Assembly: GCF_021729845.1 (NCBI RefSeq)
Contig: NZ_CP063397.1
Location: 2,556,001-2,620,000, forward strand
Origin: Rhizobium sp. SL42
GTDB taxonomy: Bacteria; Pseudomonadota; Alphaproteobacteria; Rhizobiales; Rhizobiaceae
Reading direction: 5' to 3'
DNA length: 64,000 nucleotides
Part shown: positions 28,873-38,807 of the stretch, one piece after another
Position numbering within the stretch: position 1 is the stretch's first letter
Layout: every line of letters starts with the position of its first letter
The notes under the pieces: generated by a model
The model's database searches: none
What the model was told of the DNA's origin: nothing
The model's input: only the letters and a program-made list of their open reading frames with translations
Position numbers and translations under genes: made by a program

Positions 28873-29347
28873 ATTCCAGGATGTGCTGCTGCTGATCGGG
28901 CAGCTGAACTACACGTGGACCAACACCGAAAGCCTCTTGATCCATATGATTGCCGGCCTTGCCCAATCGGACAAGGAGACGGCGATCGTCATCTTTCTGA
29001 CGCTGAATACGCCACGGGCGCGCATTGATCTCGTAGAGCGTCTGGCCAAGATGCAAAAGACACCGGCCGATTGTCGCGCCGATGTGCTGGATTCAACGAG
29101 ACGCTTGTCGGAAGAGGCAAAGCTTCGCAACAAATACAACCATTGTATCTATTCGTTTGATCCCGACAGCGGTCGCGGCTTGACCCAGTCCATGCGAATC
29201 TTCGAAGGCCGGGACGACATCAAATACGGCAAGATCGAAGAACTCGACGATCAGGAAATCGAGCGGATCCGTGAGAGCATCCGGTCACTGATCAGGATCA
29301 ACCAGTCTTTCTGGAGCATCACCGAGAAGTATGGATTTCCCAAATAG
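28865..29347 (+). CDS. Hypothetical helical protein, 160 residues
   Basis: No named family is recognised. The start at 28865 overlaps the end of the LuxR gene by eight bases and implies coupled translation; a longer form from 28745 would lie wholly inside the regulator gene. The protein is soluble and probably all helical, with RRFQDVLLLIGQLNYTWTN at the N-terminus, RIDLVERLAKMQ, a NKYNHCIYSF segment and a charged C-terminal helix. No signal peptide, metal site or enzyme motif is obvious. The overlap suggests a function tied to the regulator. Confidence 0.65.
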   Translation: MRRFQDVLLLIGQLNYTWTNTESLLIHMIAGLAQSDKETAIVIFLTLNTPRARIDLVERLAKMQKTPADCRADVLDSTRRLSEEAKLRNKYNHCIYSFDPDSGRGLTQSMRIFEGRDDIKYGKIEELDDQEIERIRESIRSLIRINQSFWSITEKYGFPK

Positions 29348-29505
29348 ACATCTCTTGATCTGAACGGCTGCAGGTCACCGGCCGACAGAGTTCGGCCGAA
29401 TCGCTCCGAAATCCTGTGACTGGCTGTATGTGACGGCGTCGCCCATTGTTTTTGCCGATTATTGGCGCAAGAACTGACCGCGAATCGCAATGGAGATCGT
29501 GATTG

Positions 29506-30048
29506 ATGTCGGTGGACACGGAAAAGACGCTGTTCGGCAAGGCTGTGCATGAACTGAATCCGGCGGAAAAGAAGGTGCTGCGCCACGCGCGTGAACAACG
29601 CACCCTTTCGACCGATGCCGGGCAGGACTTCCTGGCTGTGTCCACAACGGGCCAGCGTCTGGCCGATGCGATCGCCCGTATCGGCGGCTCGTGGAACTTC
29701 ATCATCGGGTTTCTGCTGTTCCTGGCGGTCTGGGTCGTCCTCAATACCGTCGTCCTGGCAACGGAAGCGCTGGATCCCTATCCATTCATCTTTCTCAACC
29801 TGATTCTCTCCATGCTCGCCGCCATCCAGGCGCCGATCATCATGATGAGCCAGAACCGCCAGGCAGAGCGCGACCGGTTCATGGCCGCCAAGGATTATGA
29901 GATCAATCTGAAGGCGGAGATCGAGGTGCTCGGTCTGCACCGCAAGATCGATCTGCATGTTCTGAAGGAGTTGCAGGAGACCCGGCAGGAGATCGCCGAG
30001 CTGAAGGCAAGCATCGACGCCCTTTCGCAAGGGCGTCACAAGCACTAG
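29506..30048 (+). CDS. DUF1003 membrane protein
   Basis: The 180-residue protein carries the DUF1003 pattern. There are two membrane segments (about residues 63-84 and 93-112), with RIGGSWNFIIGF leading into the first and ALDPYPFIFLNLILSMLAAIQAP around the second. These are followed by IIMMSQNRQAERDR and a charged coiled-coil-like C-terminal helix. Family function is unknown. ATG 29506 is preferred over TTG 29503; GGAG lies about 10 bases upstream. It is ten codons or so from the next gene but there is no direct functional link to kdsA. Confidence 0.85.
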   Translation: MSVDTEKTLFGKAVHELNPAEKKVLRHAREQRTLSTDAGQDFLAVSTTGQRLADAIARIGGSWNFIIGFLLFLAVWVVLNTVVLATEALDPYPFIFLNLILSMLAAIQAPIIMMSQNRQAERDRFMAAKDYEINLKAEIEVLGLHRKIDLHVLKELQETRQEIAELKASIDALSQGRHKH

Positions 30049-30081
30049 GTAGGGCGGATGCTGATAACGGGAGAGATCGAT

Positions 30082-30975
30082 ATGGAGACGCAACATCAGG
30101 CGCCGAGGGCGATCGATCATCTTGTCCTGCCGGTAGGGTCGCTGGACGTGGCAAGAGCGCGGTTGTCGGCGCTCGGCTTCACTGTCTCCGCTGATGCGGT
30201 CCATCCGTTCGGAACCGAAAACGCCTGCGTGTTTTTCGCGGATGACACCTATTTGGAGCCTCTGGCTGTCGCCGGTCGCGAGGACTGCGAGGCCGCGGCC
30301 AAGGCAGGCAATGTCTTTGTGGCGCGAGATCAGGCCTTCCGGTTCCGAAAGGGTGAGGGGCTGTCTGCCATTGTCGTGAAATCAGATGATGCTTCGGCAG
30401 ATGATCGTCGCTTTCGGCGCGACGGTTTCGGCGCAGGTGACATTCTGGAATTTGCCAGGCCCATGCGCTTTCCCGATGGTCGCGAGATCAATGCGGCCTT
30501 CACGCTTGCCTTCGCCGCAGATTTGCGCGGTCCCGATTTCTTCCTGTTCGCCTGCCAGAGGATCAATGCCCTGCCAACCGATCGGGGCGCATTGCTGGTG
30601 CATGACAATGGTGTTGTCGGCATTTCGCGCATCGTGCTGGTCGAGGACAATCCCAGCGATTTCCAGTACCTTCTCGAAATCGGCCTTTGCCAGAGAGATG
30701 TCATGGCCCATTCGTTTGGCATCTCGCTTGTCGCCGCAAATGCCACCGTTGATGCGCTGACGCCGGAAGGGTTCACTGCGCATTTCGGTGGTGTCTCGAG
30801 CCGCAAGGGGCGGGGCCTTGAAGGTGCAGCCGTCGTGTTTCACTGCCGCGATATCGGCGTGACAGAAGCCTGTCTCGCTGGTAATGCCATCGCCTATCAA
30901 AAACTGGGCGCGCGCCTGATCGTGGCGCCGGCCCCGGGGCAGGGCGTCCTATTCGTCTTCGAGGAGCAAGCATGA
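30082..30975 (+). CDS. VOC/glyoxalase-like domain protein
   Basis: The protein of about 297 residues starts with [19 protein letters not shown], the typical first beta-alpha unit of the vicinal oxygen chelate fold, and a second such half follows ([19 protein letters not shown] near residue 185). The arrangement matches the glyoxalase-like (Glyoxalase_3 type) domain family. The first half keeps the His in DHLVLP; a full metal-binding set is not confirmed. ATG 30082 follows GGGAGAG. Its stop overlaps the kdsA start by four bases, so the two are co-translated. Enzyme activity is unknown. Confidence 0.78.
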   Translation: METQHQAPRAIDHLVLPVGSLDVARARLSALGFTVSADAVHPFGTENACVFFADDTYLEPLAVAGREDCEAAAKAGNVFVARDQAFRFRKGEGLSAIVVKSDDASADDRRFRRDGFGAGDILEFARPMRFPDGREINAAFTLAFAADLRGPDFFLFACQRINALPTDRGALLVHDNGVVGISRIVLVEDNPSDFQYLLEIGLCQRDVMAHSFGISLVAANATVDALTPEGFTAHFGGVSSRKGRGLEGAAVVFHCRDIGVTEACLAGNAIAYQKLGARLIVAPAPGQGVLFVFEEQA

Positions 30976-31820
30976 GCAATCCGACCAATTCCGAAGTCAT
31001 CGTCGGCGAAGGCGCCGGAAAGGCTGTTTTCTCGCAAAAGGGTCGCTTCGCCCTGATTGCCGGCCCCTGCCAGATGGAAAGCCGCGACCATGCCTTCATG
31101 ATCGCCGGAAAGCTTGTCGAGCTTTGCCGCGAGCTTGGCCTCGGTCTTGTGTACAAATCCTCCTTCGACAAGGCGAACCGTACTTCGCTTTCGGCCGAAC
31201 GCGGCATCGGCCTGGAAAAGGCCATGGAGGTTTTTGCCGACATCAAGAAGGAATACGGCATTCCGGTGCTGACCGATATCCACACAGAGGAACAGTGCGC
31301 CGCCGTGGCTCCGACGGTCGATGTGCTGCAGATCCCGGCCTTTCTCTGCCGCCAGACCGACCTTCTTGTCGCTGCCGCAAAGACCGGCCGCGTGGTCAAC
31401 GTGAAGAAAGGCCAGTTCCTGGCGCCGTGGGACATGAAAAACGTCCTCAACAAGCTCAACGCCAGCGGCAACCCGAATGTGCTGCTCTGCGAACGTGGCG
31501 CATCCTTTGGCTACAACACGCTGGTCTCCGACATGCGTTCGTTGCCGATCATGGCTGCCATGGGTGCGCCGGTCGTGTTCGATGCCACGCATTCCGTACA
31601 GCAACCCGGCGGGCAGGGCGGTTCCTCCGGCGGGCAGCGGGAGTTTGTCGAAACGCTGGCGCGCGCGGCTGTTGCGGTTGGCGTCGGCGGACTTTTCATC
31701 GAGACTCACGAGGATCCTGACAATGCGCCGTCCGACGGGCCGAATATGGTTCGCATCGGAGATATGCGCCGTCTGCTGGAAAAGCTGATCGCCTTTGATG
31801 ATATCGCCAAGGCGGCTTGA
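30972..31820 (+). CDS. kdsA: 3-deoxy-8-phosphooctulonate (Kdo-8-P) synthase
   Basis: KdsA condenses arabinose 5-phosphate and phosphoenolpyruvate to Kdo-8-phosphate for the lipopolysaccharide core. The 282-residue protein has the signatures [24 protein letters not shown], the TDIHTEEQC segment, [38 protein letters not shown] and [11 protein letters not shown]. The Cys in AGPCQMES points to the metal-dependent class of the enzyme. It overlaps the upstream VOC gene by four bases and precedes eno by about 200 bases. Confidence 0.97.
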   Translation: MSNPTNSEVIVGEGAGKAVFSQKGRFALIAGPCQMESRDHAFMIAGKLVELCRELGLGLVYKSSFDKANRTSLSAERGIGLEKAMEVFADIKKEYGIPVLTDIHTEEQCAAVAPTVDVLQIPAFLCRQTDLLVAAAKTGRVVNVKKGQFLAPWDMKNVLNKLNASGNPNVLLCERGASFGYNTLVSDMRSLPIMAAMGAPVVFDATHSVQQPGGQGGSSGGQREFVETLARAAVAVGVGGLFIETHEDPDNAPSDGPNMVRIGDMRRLLEKLIAFDDIAKAA

Positions 31821-31829
31821 GTTCCATTC

Positions 31830-31877
31830 AATCGATTGCTGGGCTTCGGCTATCGATTCAATTCTTTTAAATCGATT
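31830..31877. promoter_or_regulatory. Three phased ATCGATT motifs upstream of eno
   Basis: ATCGATT occurs at 31831-31837, 31852-31858 and 31871-31877, all in the same orientation, with steps of 21 and 19 bases, near two helical turns each. The first and third extend to the palindrome AATCGATT. This spacing suits a cooperative DNA-binding protein at the eno promoter or the kdsA end, but no factor is identified. Confidence 0.35.
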
Positions 31878-31915
31878 AGGTTTTCGGAATTCTAGGCCGG
31901 AGCCTGTCATTGTAA

Positions 31916-33298
<1,383 letters not shown>

Positions 33299-33322
33299 TA
33301 CCGCTTTCGATACCCATCGGTG

Positions 33323-33354
33323 AACCTGCGCCATACCCGTGGCGCAGGTTTTTT
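33323..33354 (+). terminator. Rho-independent terminator after eno
   Basis: AACCTGCGCCA (33323-33333) and TGGCGCAGGTT (33340-33350) form an 11-base perfect stem with a TACCCG loop and then a T run. It lies 24 bases after the eno stop. Confidence 0.9.
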
Positions 33355-33438
33355 ATTGCTTGCCAATCGCGGTCAATGATCGGTTAAGACATCAGCGCTA
33401 ACTTGGCGAAAAGTTTTGCGTATCAGGGCGTTGTCGGC

Positions 33439-33756
33439 ATGTGGACCAGGCATCATAAAAAGAAGAAATTCGGTCGTCTCATTCTTCCTGCCGTGACCAT
33501 CGCATTCCTCTCCTACTTCGGTTATCATTCCCTCCATGGCGATTACGGCCTGCGCGCAGCGCAGGAGTTCGAGCGACAGCGCCTGGCGCGCAGCGCTGAG
33601 CTTGCTGTGTTGGTTGCCCAGCGTACGAGCCTTGAAAAAGAGGTCGGATTGTTGAGCGACGGCTCGCTGGATGAGGATATCATTGACGAGAAGGCGCGCT
33701 ATCAGTTGAACATGTCTCGGCCGGACGAAATCGTCATCTTCAATACCTATTTCTAA
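33439..33756 (+). CDS. Septum formation initiator (FtsB/DivIC-like) protein
   Basis: The 105-residue protein has a basic cytoplasmic start (MWTRHHKKKKFGR), a single membrane segment (about residues 15-32), and then a coiled coil (AAQEFERQRLARSAELAVL) ending with DEKARYQLNMSRPDEIVI. This is the FtsB/DivIC layout; such proteins bridge FtsL and FtsQ in the divisome. The start at 33439 removes a 12-residue stretch read from a TTG upstream. Position between eno and pdhA is the usual one for this family in Proteobacteria. Confidence 0.88.
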   Translation: MWTRHHKKKKFGRLILPAVTIAFLSYFGYHSLHGDYGLRAAQEFERQRLARSAELAVLVAQRTSLEKEVGLLSDGSLDEDIIDEKARYQLNMSRPDEIVIFNTYF

Positions 33757-33775
33757 TTAACTGAAATCAGGTTAA

Positions 33776-33799
33776 TTGTAATTCTGCAAGAAATTACAA
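33776..33799. promoter_or_regulatory. AT-rich dyad upstream of pdhA
   Basis: TTGTAATT (33776-33783) and AATTACAA (33792-33799) form an inverted repeat with an 8-base centre, about 107 bases before the pdhA start. An imperfect TTAAC-type dyad lies just before it, at the end of the FtsB-like gene. Either an operator for the pdh operon or a weak terminator is possible. Confidence 0.35.
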
Positions 33800-33905
33800 A
33801 TACTTGTGTGGAATGCAAGCTATGCATTTCTAGCATTGCCGCCGCGCCTTTTCTTGCATATCCTGCATTCAACGATAGAGCATGCATAACCCATGGGAGG
33901 GATGA

Positions 33906-34952
33906 ATGGCGCCGCGAAAATCCGCGACTGCTTCCAGCCGGAAAACGACTGCAAAAGTTGCCGGCAAGGAATTCACCGGAAAGAATATGCCCGAGTTTGG
34001 TGCCGATGAAGAGCTTCACGCCTATCGCGAGATGCTTCTGATCCGCCGTTTCGAAGAGAAGGCCGGCCAGCTTTACGGCATGGGTTTCATCGGCGGTTTC
34101 TGTCACCTCTATATCGGTCAGGAAGCTGTCGTTGTCGGCATGCAGATGGCGCAGAAGGAAGGTGACCAGGTCATCACCGCCTATCGCGACCACGGTCACA
34201 TGCTGGCTGCCGGCCTTAGCGCTCGCGGCGTCATGGCCGAGTTGACTGGTCGCCGCAGCGGCCTGTCCAAGGGCAAGGGCGGCTCCATGCACATGTTCTC
34301 GAAAGAGAAGCATTTCTATGGTGGTCACGGCATCGTCGGCGCGCAGGTCTCGCTCGGCACCGGCCTCGCCTTCGCCAACAAGTATCGTGGCAATGACAAC
34401 GTAGCGGTTGCGTATTTCGGCGACGGCGCTGCCAACCAGGGCCAGGTCTACGAGAGCTTCAACATGGCCGCTCTCTGGAAGCTGCCCATCATTTATATCG
34501 TCGAGAACAACCGTTACGCCATGGGCACCTCGACCGCCCGCGCGACGGCGCAATCGAACTACTCCCTGCGCGGCTCCGGCTTCGGTATTCCGGGCGTCCA
34601 GGTCGACGGCATGGACGTGCGCGCGGTCAAGGCTGCGGCCGACGATGCGCTTGAACATTGCCGTTCCGGCAAGGGTCCGATCATCCTCGAAATGCTGACC
34701 TATCGCTATCGTGGTCACTCGATGTCGGACCCGGCCAAGTATCGTTCCAAGGAAGAAGTGCAGAAGATGCGCTCGGAGCAGGATCCGATCGAGCAGGTGA
34801 AGGCTCGCCTTCTCGAAAAGGGCTGGGCCAACGAAGATCAGCTGAAGGCGATCGACAAGGACGTTCGCGACATCGTCGCCGACAGTGCCGATTTCGCCCA
34901 GGCCGATCCGGAGCCGGATGTATCCGAGCTCTACACCGACATTCTTCTGTAA
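33906..34952 (+). CDS. pdhA: Pyruvate dehydrogenase E1 component, alpha subunit
   Basis: With PdhB this forms the E1 enzyme that decarboxylates pyruvate using thiamine diphosphate. The 348-residue protein has the GFCHLYIGQEAVVVGM start of the domain, YRDHGHMLA, GKGGSMHMF, and the thiamine diphosphate motif GDGAANQGQ with the matching Asn in VENNRYAMGT. The C-terminal YRYRGHSMSDP loop is also conserved. The ATG at 33906 follows GGGAGGG. A Lys/Ser/Ala-rich N-terminal tail of about 30 residues is expected in this form. It is followed after 15 bases by pdhB. Confidence 0.97.
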   Translation: MAPRKSATASSRKTTAKVAGKEFTGKNMPEFGADEELHAYREMLLIRRFEEKAGQLYGMGFIGGFCHLYIGQEAVVVGMQMAQKEGDQVITAYRDHGHMLAAGLSARGVMAELTGRRSGLSKGKGGSMHMFSKEKHFYGGHGIVGAQVSLGTGLAFANKYRGNDNVAVAYFGDGAANQGQVYESFNMAALWKLPIIYIVENNRYAMGTSTARATAQSNYSLRGSGFGIPGVQVDGMDVRAVKAAADDALEHCRSGKGPIILEMLTYRYRGHSMSDPAKYRSKEEVQKMRSEQDPIEQVKARLLEKGWANEDQLKAIDKDVRDIVADSADFAQADPEPDVSELYTDILL

Positions 34953-34967
34953 TCGGGGAGGGAACCC

Positions 34968-36344
34968 ATGCCGATCGAAATTTTGATGCCCGCCCTTTCT
35001 CCGACGATGGAAGAAGGCACGCTTTCCAAGTGGATCAAGCAGGAAGGCGACACCGTCAAGTCCGGCGACGTGATCGCCGAGATCGAGACAGACAAGGCGA
35101 CCATGGAAGTGGAAGCCGTCGATGAAGGCGTGCTCGGCAAGCTGCTGATTGCTGCCGGCACCGAGAACGTCAAGGTCAATACGCCGATCGCGGTCCTGTT
35201 ACAGGATGGTGAAAGCGCCGACGCTGCCCCGGCCCCGAAGGCTGCCGCACCGGCTGAGGCTGCACCAGTTGCCGCTCCGGCAGCAAGTGCCGCATCGGCG
35301 CCCGTGCCGGCCGCTCCGGTCACGCAGATTGCCGCCGATCCGGATATTCCGGCCGGCACCGAAATGGTGACGATGACGGTGCGTGAAGCGCTGCGCGAAG
35401 CCATGGCGGAAGAAATGCGCGCCAACCCCGATGTCTTCATCATGGGTGAGGAAGTCGCCGAGTATCAGGGCGCCTACAAGATCACGCAAGGGTTGCTCGC
35501 CGAATTCGGCGCCAAGCGCGTCGTCGATACCCCGATCACCGAGCATGGCTTTGCCGGCGTCGGCGTCGGTGCGGCGATGACCGGCCTGCGTCCGATCGTT
35601 GAGTTCATGACCTTCAACTTCGCCATGCAGGCGATCGACCAGATCATCAATTCGGCCGCCAAGACGCTTTACATGTCCGGTGGCCAGATGGGCGCGCCGA
35701 TCGTGTTCCGCGGTCCCAATGGTGCGGCTGCCCGCGTCGGCGCCCAGCACAGCCAGGACTATGCGGCCTGGTACAGTCAGATCCCGGGTCTGAAAGTCAT
35801 CATGCCGTACACGGCTGCTGATGCGAAGGGCCTGCTGAAGGCAGCCATCCGCGACCCGAACCCGATCATCTTCCTCGAGAACGAAATCCTCTACGGTCAT
35901 TCGTTCGAAGTGCCGAAGATGGATGACTTCGTCCTGCCGATCGGCAAGGCGCGCATCCACAAGACCGGCAAGGACGCGACGATTGTCTCCTTCGGTATCG
36001 GCATGACCTATGCCGTCAAGGCGGTCGAGGAACTGGCCAAGGAAGGCATCGACGTAGAGCTGATCGACTTGCGCACCATCCGTCCGATGGATCTTCCGAC
36101 CGTGATTGAATCGGTGAAGAAGACGGGCCGTCTGGTTACCGTCGAGGAAGGTTACCCGCAGGGTTCCGTCGGCACCGAAATCGCCACCCGCGTCATGCAG
36201 CAGGCCTTCGACTATCTCGATGCGCCGATCCTGACGATCGCCGGCAAGGACGTTCCGATGCCTTACGCGGCCAATCTCGAAAAGCTCGCTCTGCCGAATG
36301 TCGGCGAAGTGGTTCAGGCCGTCAAAACCGTCTGCTACAAGTAA
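34968..36344 (+). CDS. pdhB: Pyruvate dehydrogenase E1 component, beta subunit with lipoyl domain
   Basis: The 458-residue protein starts with a lipoyl domain (about residues 1-78, lipoyl-Lys in ETDKATMEV), then an Ala/Pro linker (about 80-125). The E1-beta catalytic part (about 130-458) has [35 protein letters not shown] and [18 protein letters not shown]. The extra lipoyl domain on E1-beta is a known alphaproteobacterial feature. A 90-base stretch of its lipoyl domain is 86/90 identical to that of pdhC, differing only at third codon positions. It follows pdhA by 15 bases and precedes pdhC by 15. Confidence 0.97.
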   Translation: MPIEILMPALSPTMEEGTLSKWIKQEGDTVKSGDVIAEIETDKATMEVEAVDEGVLGKLLIAAGTENVKVNTPIAVLLQDGESADAAPAPKAAAPAEAAPVAAPAASAASAPVPAAPVTQIAADPDIPAGTEMVTMTVREALREAMAEEMRANPDVFIMGEEVAEYQGAYKITQGLLAEFGAKRVVDTPITEHGFAGVGVGAAMTGLRPIVEFMTFNFAMQAIDQIINSAAKTLYMSGGQMGAPIVFRGPNGAAARVGAQHSQDYAAWYSQIPGLKVIMPYTAADAKGLLKAAIRDPNPIIFLENEILYGHSFEVPKMDDFVLPIGKARIHKTGKDATIVSFGIGMTYAVKAVEELAKEGIDVELIDLRTIRPMDLPTVIESVKKTGRLVTVEEGYPQGSVGTEIATRVMQQAFDYLDAPILTIAGKDVPMPYAANLEKLALPNVGEVVQAVKTVCYK

Positions 36345-36359
36345 GGGGAGGCTAGGGTC

Positions 36360-37685
36360 ATGCCGATCAATATCACCATGCCGGCGCTCTCTCCGACAAT
36401 GGAAGAGGGCAATCTGGCCAAGTGGCTGGTCAAGGAAGGCGACACCGTCAAGTCCGGCGATGTCATCGCCGAGATCGAGACCGACAAGGCGACCATGGAA
36501 GTGGAAGCCGTGGATGAAGGCGTCGTCGCCAAGCTGGTCGTTCCGGCCGGCACCGAAGCCGTGAAGGTCAATGCCGTGATCGCCATCCTCGCCGCCGACG
36601 GCGAGGATGTTGCTGCCGCCGCAGCCGGCGGCGGTTCTGCCGCGCCGGCCAAGGCTGAAGCACCTCCTGCCGCTCCTGCACCGGCCGCCACTCCGGCTCC
36701 GGCTGCTGCCGCGGCACCGGCACCCGTTGCTGCTGCTGCACCCGCTGTTGCACAGTCGGGCGACCGCATCTTCGCATCGCCGCTGGCGCGTCGCCTCGCC
36801 AGGGAGGCAGGCCTCGACCTGTCGGCTGTTGCCGGTTCCGGCCCGAAGGGCCGCGTCGTCAAGAGCGATGTCGAGAAGGCTGTCACCACCGGTAGCGCCA
36901 AGGCTGCTCCGGCTGCTGCCGCGCCGGCACCCGTTCTGGCAAAGGGTGCATCGGACGAGGCTGTTCTCAAGAACTTCGCCGAAGGCTCCTACGAGCTGGT
37001 GCCGCATGACGGCATGCGCAAGACGATCGCCAAGCGCCTGGTCGAATCCAAGCAGACGATCCCGCATTTCTACGTCTCCGTGGATTGCGAGCTCGACACC
37101 CTGCTTGCCTTGCGTGCCCAGCTGAACGATGCCGCACCTCGCAAGGATAGCGCGCCGGCCTACAAGCTCTCGGTCAATGACATGGTCATCAAGGCCTTGG
37201 CGCTTGCCCTGCGCGACGTGCCGGATGCCAACGTGTCCTGGACGGAAAGCGCCATGGTCAAGCACAAGCACGCCGATGTCGGCGTTGCCGTGTCGATCCC
37301 GGGTGGCCTGATCACGCCGATCATCCGCAGCGCCGAGCTGAAGACGCTTTCGGCCATCTCGACCGAGATGAAGGACCTCGGCAAGCGCGCCAAGGACCGC
37401 AAGCTGAAGCCCGAAGAATACCAGGGTGGCACGACAGCCGTGTCCAACATGGGCATGATGGGCGTGAAAAGCTTCTCCGCTGTCGTCAACCCGCCGCATG
37501 CCACCATTCTGGCAGTCGGTGCCGGCGAGGAGCGCGTCGTGGTCAAGAACGGCGAGATGAAGATCGCCAACGTCATGACCGTGACACTGTCGACCGACCA
37601 TCGCTGCGTCGATGGAGCGCTCGGTGCCGAACTGCTCGGTGCCTTCAAGCGCTACATCGAAAATCCTATGGGCATGCTGGTCTGA
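36360..37685 (+). CDS. pdhC: Pyruvate dehydrogenase E2 component (dihydrolipoamide acetyltransferase)
   Basis: E2 is the core of the pyruvate dehydrogenase complex and moves the acetyl group from lipoate to CoA. The 441-residue protein has one lipoyl domain (about 1-78, ETDKATMEV), an Ala/Pro linker, an E3/E1-binding domain (about 137-172, [19 protein letters not shown]), a second linker, and the catalytic domain (about 215-441). That domain has [25 protein letters not shown] and the active-site [15 protein letters not shown] with the catalytic His. Start ATG 36360 follows AGGGGAGG. It lies between pdhB and an SGNH hydrolase gene. Confidence 0.97.
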   Translation: MPINITMPALSPTMEEGNLAKWLVKEGDTVKSGDVIAEIETDKATMEVEAVDEGVVAKLVVPAGTEAVKVNAVIAILAADGEDVAAAAAGGGSAAPAKAEAPPAAPAPAATPAPAAAAAPAPVAAAAPAVAQSGDRIFASPLARRLAREAGLDLSAVAGSGPKGRVVKSDVEKAVTTGSAKAAPAAAAPAPVLAKGASDEAVLKNFAEGSYELVPHDGMRKTIAKRLVESKQTIPHFYVSVDCELDTLLALRAQLNDAAPRKDSAPAYKLSVNDMVIKALALALRDVPDANVSWTESAMVKHKHADVGVAVSIPGGLITPIIRSAELKTLSAISTEMKDLGKRAKDRKLKPEEYQGGTTAVSNMGMMGVKSFSAVVNPPHATILAVGAGEERVVVKNGEMKIANVMTVTLSTDHRCVDGALGAELLGAFKRYIENPMGMLV

Positions 37686-37700
37686 CAAAGGAGCGGGTGC

Positions 37701-38339
37701 ATGAAATCCGTTCTTTGCTTTGGCGATAGCCTGACCTGGGGATACGATCCGGTCAATCCGGGTCGTCATGCCTACGAGGACCGTTGGACGAGCGTCTTGC
37801 AAAAGGCGCTCGGACACGGTGTCAGGGTGATTGCCGAGGGCCTGAACGGCCGCACCACCGCCTATGACGACCATCTCGCCGATTGCGAGCGCAATGGCGT
37901 CAAGCTGCTGCCGAGCATCCTCGAAACCCACAAGCCGCTGGATCTCGTCATCCTGCTGCTCGGCACCAACGACATGAAGCGTGGCATCGGTGGTTCAGCG
38001 ATTGCGGCCACCAAGGGCATCGATCGCCTGGTCAAGCAGATCCGCCATCATGACTGGGGTTTCGGCTATGACGGGCCTGACATCCTGCTCGTCTCGCCGC
38101 CGCCGATTTGCCATACGGCCAATGTGCATTTTGCTGCCATGTTCAAGGGTGGACTGGAGGAATCGCAGATGCTTGCGAGCCTCTACCGCGATCTCGCGGA
38201 CGAGGCGGGTTGCGGTTTCTTCGATGCCGGTTCTGTGGCGAAAACATCGCCGTTGGATGGCATTCATCTCGATGCGGAAAATACCTGTGCGATCGGTCGC
38301 GGGCTTGAACCGATCGCTCGTATGATGCTCGGGATATAG
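37701..38339 (+). CDS. SGNH/GDSL-family hydrolase
   Basis: The 212-residue protein has all four SGNH blocks: LCFGDSLTWG with the nucleophile Ser, the Gly block in AEGLNGRTT, LLGTNDMK with the Asn, and DGIHLDAENT with the Asp-x-x-His pair. It resembles the arylesterase/acyl-transferase type found in rhizobia and mycobacteria. No signal peptide is seen, so it is likely cytoplasmic. Natural substrate is unknown. It is inserted between pdhC and lpdA, 15 bases after pdhC with AAGGAGCGG upstream, so it is probably expressed with the pdh genes. Confidence 0.9.
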   Translation: MKSVLCFGDSLTWGYDPVNPGRHAYEDRWTSVLQKALGHGVRVIAEGLNGRTTAYDDHLADCERNGVKLLPSILETHKPLDLVILLLGTNDMKRGIGGSAIAATKGIDRLVKQIRHHDWGFGYDGPDILLVSPPPICHTANVHFAAMFKGGLEESQMLASLYRDLADEAGCGFFDAGSVAKTSPLDGIHLDAENTCAIGRGLEPIARMMLGI

Positions 38340-38458
38340 ACTGGACTATGCCAAAGGGTGCCGGAGCGACAAAGGCCGGCACCGTTGATCAAAATCAAGG
38401 AGTGATTGTGCGCCGTGCTTAGGGTGTTGCCGTAGACCTTAGAAGAGGAGACGGGCAC

Positions 38459-38725
38459 ATGTCGAACACACCGCACGAACTGGCGGCGGAATTTCCGGAA
38501 CACGTCGGGCTGATGCGTCATCTGAAGGAAACGGATGGACATTTTGCCAGGCTGTTCGAGACCTATCATCAGGTCAACGGGACCATCCATCGCGCCGAGA
38601 CCAATATCGAGCCTGCTGACGACTTCCACATTGTCGAACTTCGCAAGAAGCGGATGCAGCTCAAGGATGAAATCTACGGGATGCTGGTTCGTCATGAACC
38701 GGAAGCCGAGAAACCCGCCACATAA
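38459..38725 (+). CDS. DUF465 (YdcH-like) protein
   Basis: The 88-residue protein is a short helical hairpin of the DUF465/YdcH type. It has FPEHVGLMRHLKETDGHFARLF, TYHQVNGTIHRAE and LRKKRMQLKDEIYGML with the usual KRLxLKDEI-like ending. Family function is unknown; members are small cytoplasmic proteins. The start follows GAGGAGACGGG. It lies between the SGNH gene and lpdA. Confidence 0.88.
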   Translation: MSNTPHELAAEFPEHVGLMRHLKETDGHFARLFETYHQVNGTIHRAETNIEPADDFHIVELRKKRMQLKDEIYGMLVRHEPEAEKPAT

Positions 38726-38807
38726 GACGGGATGTGCTTCCAGTCCCGCTTGAACCTTCGGTGCCAATGTAACCGGAGGCTCTGATAACCAAGGAGTGGA
38801 AGCACCC

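Noticed and set aside
35199..37931. 910-residue minus-strand open frame across pdhB, pdhC and the SGNH gene
   Set aside because: It is an antisense shadow of high-GC genes with clear motifs on the plus strand; its own translation shows no family features.
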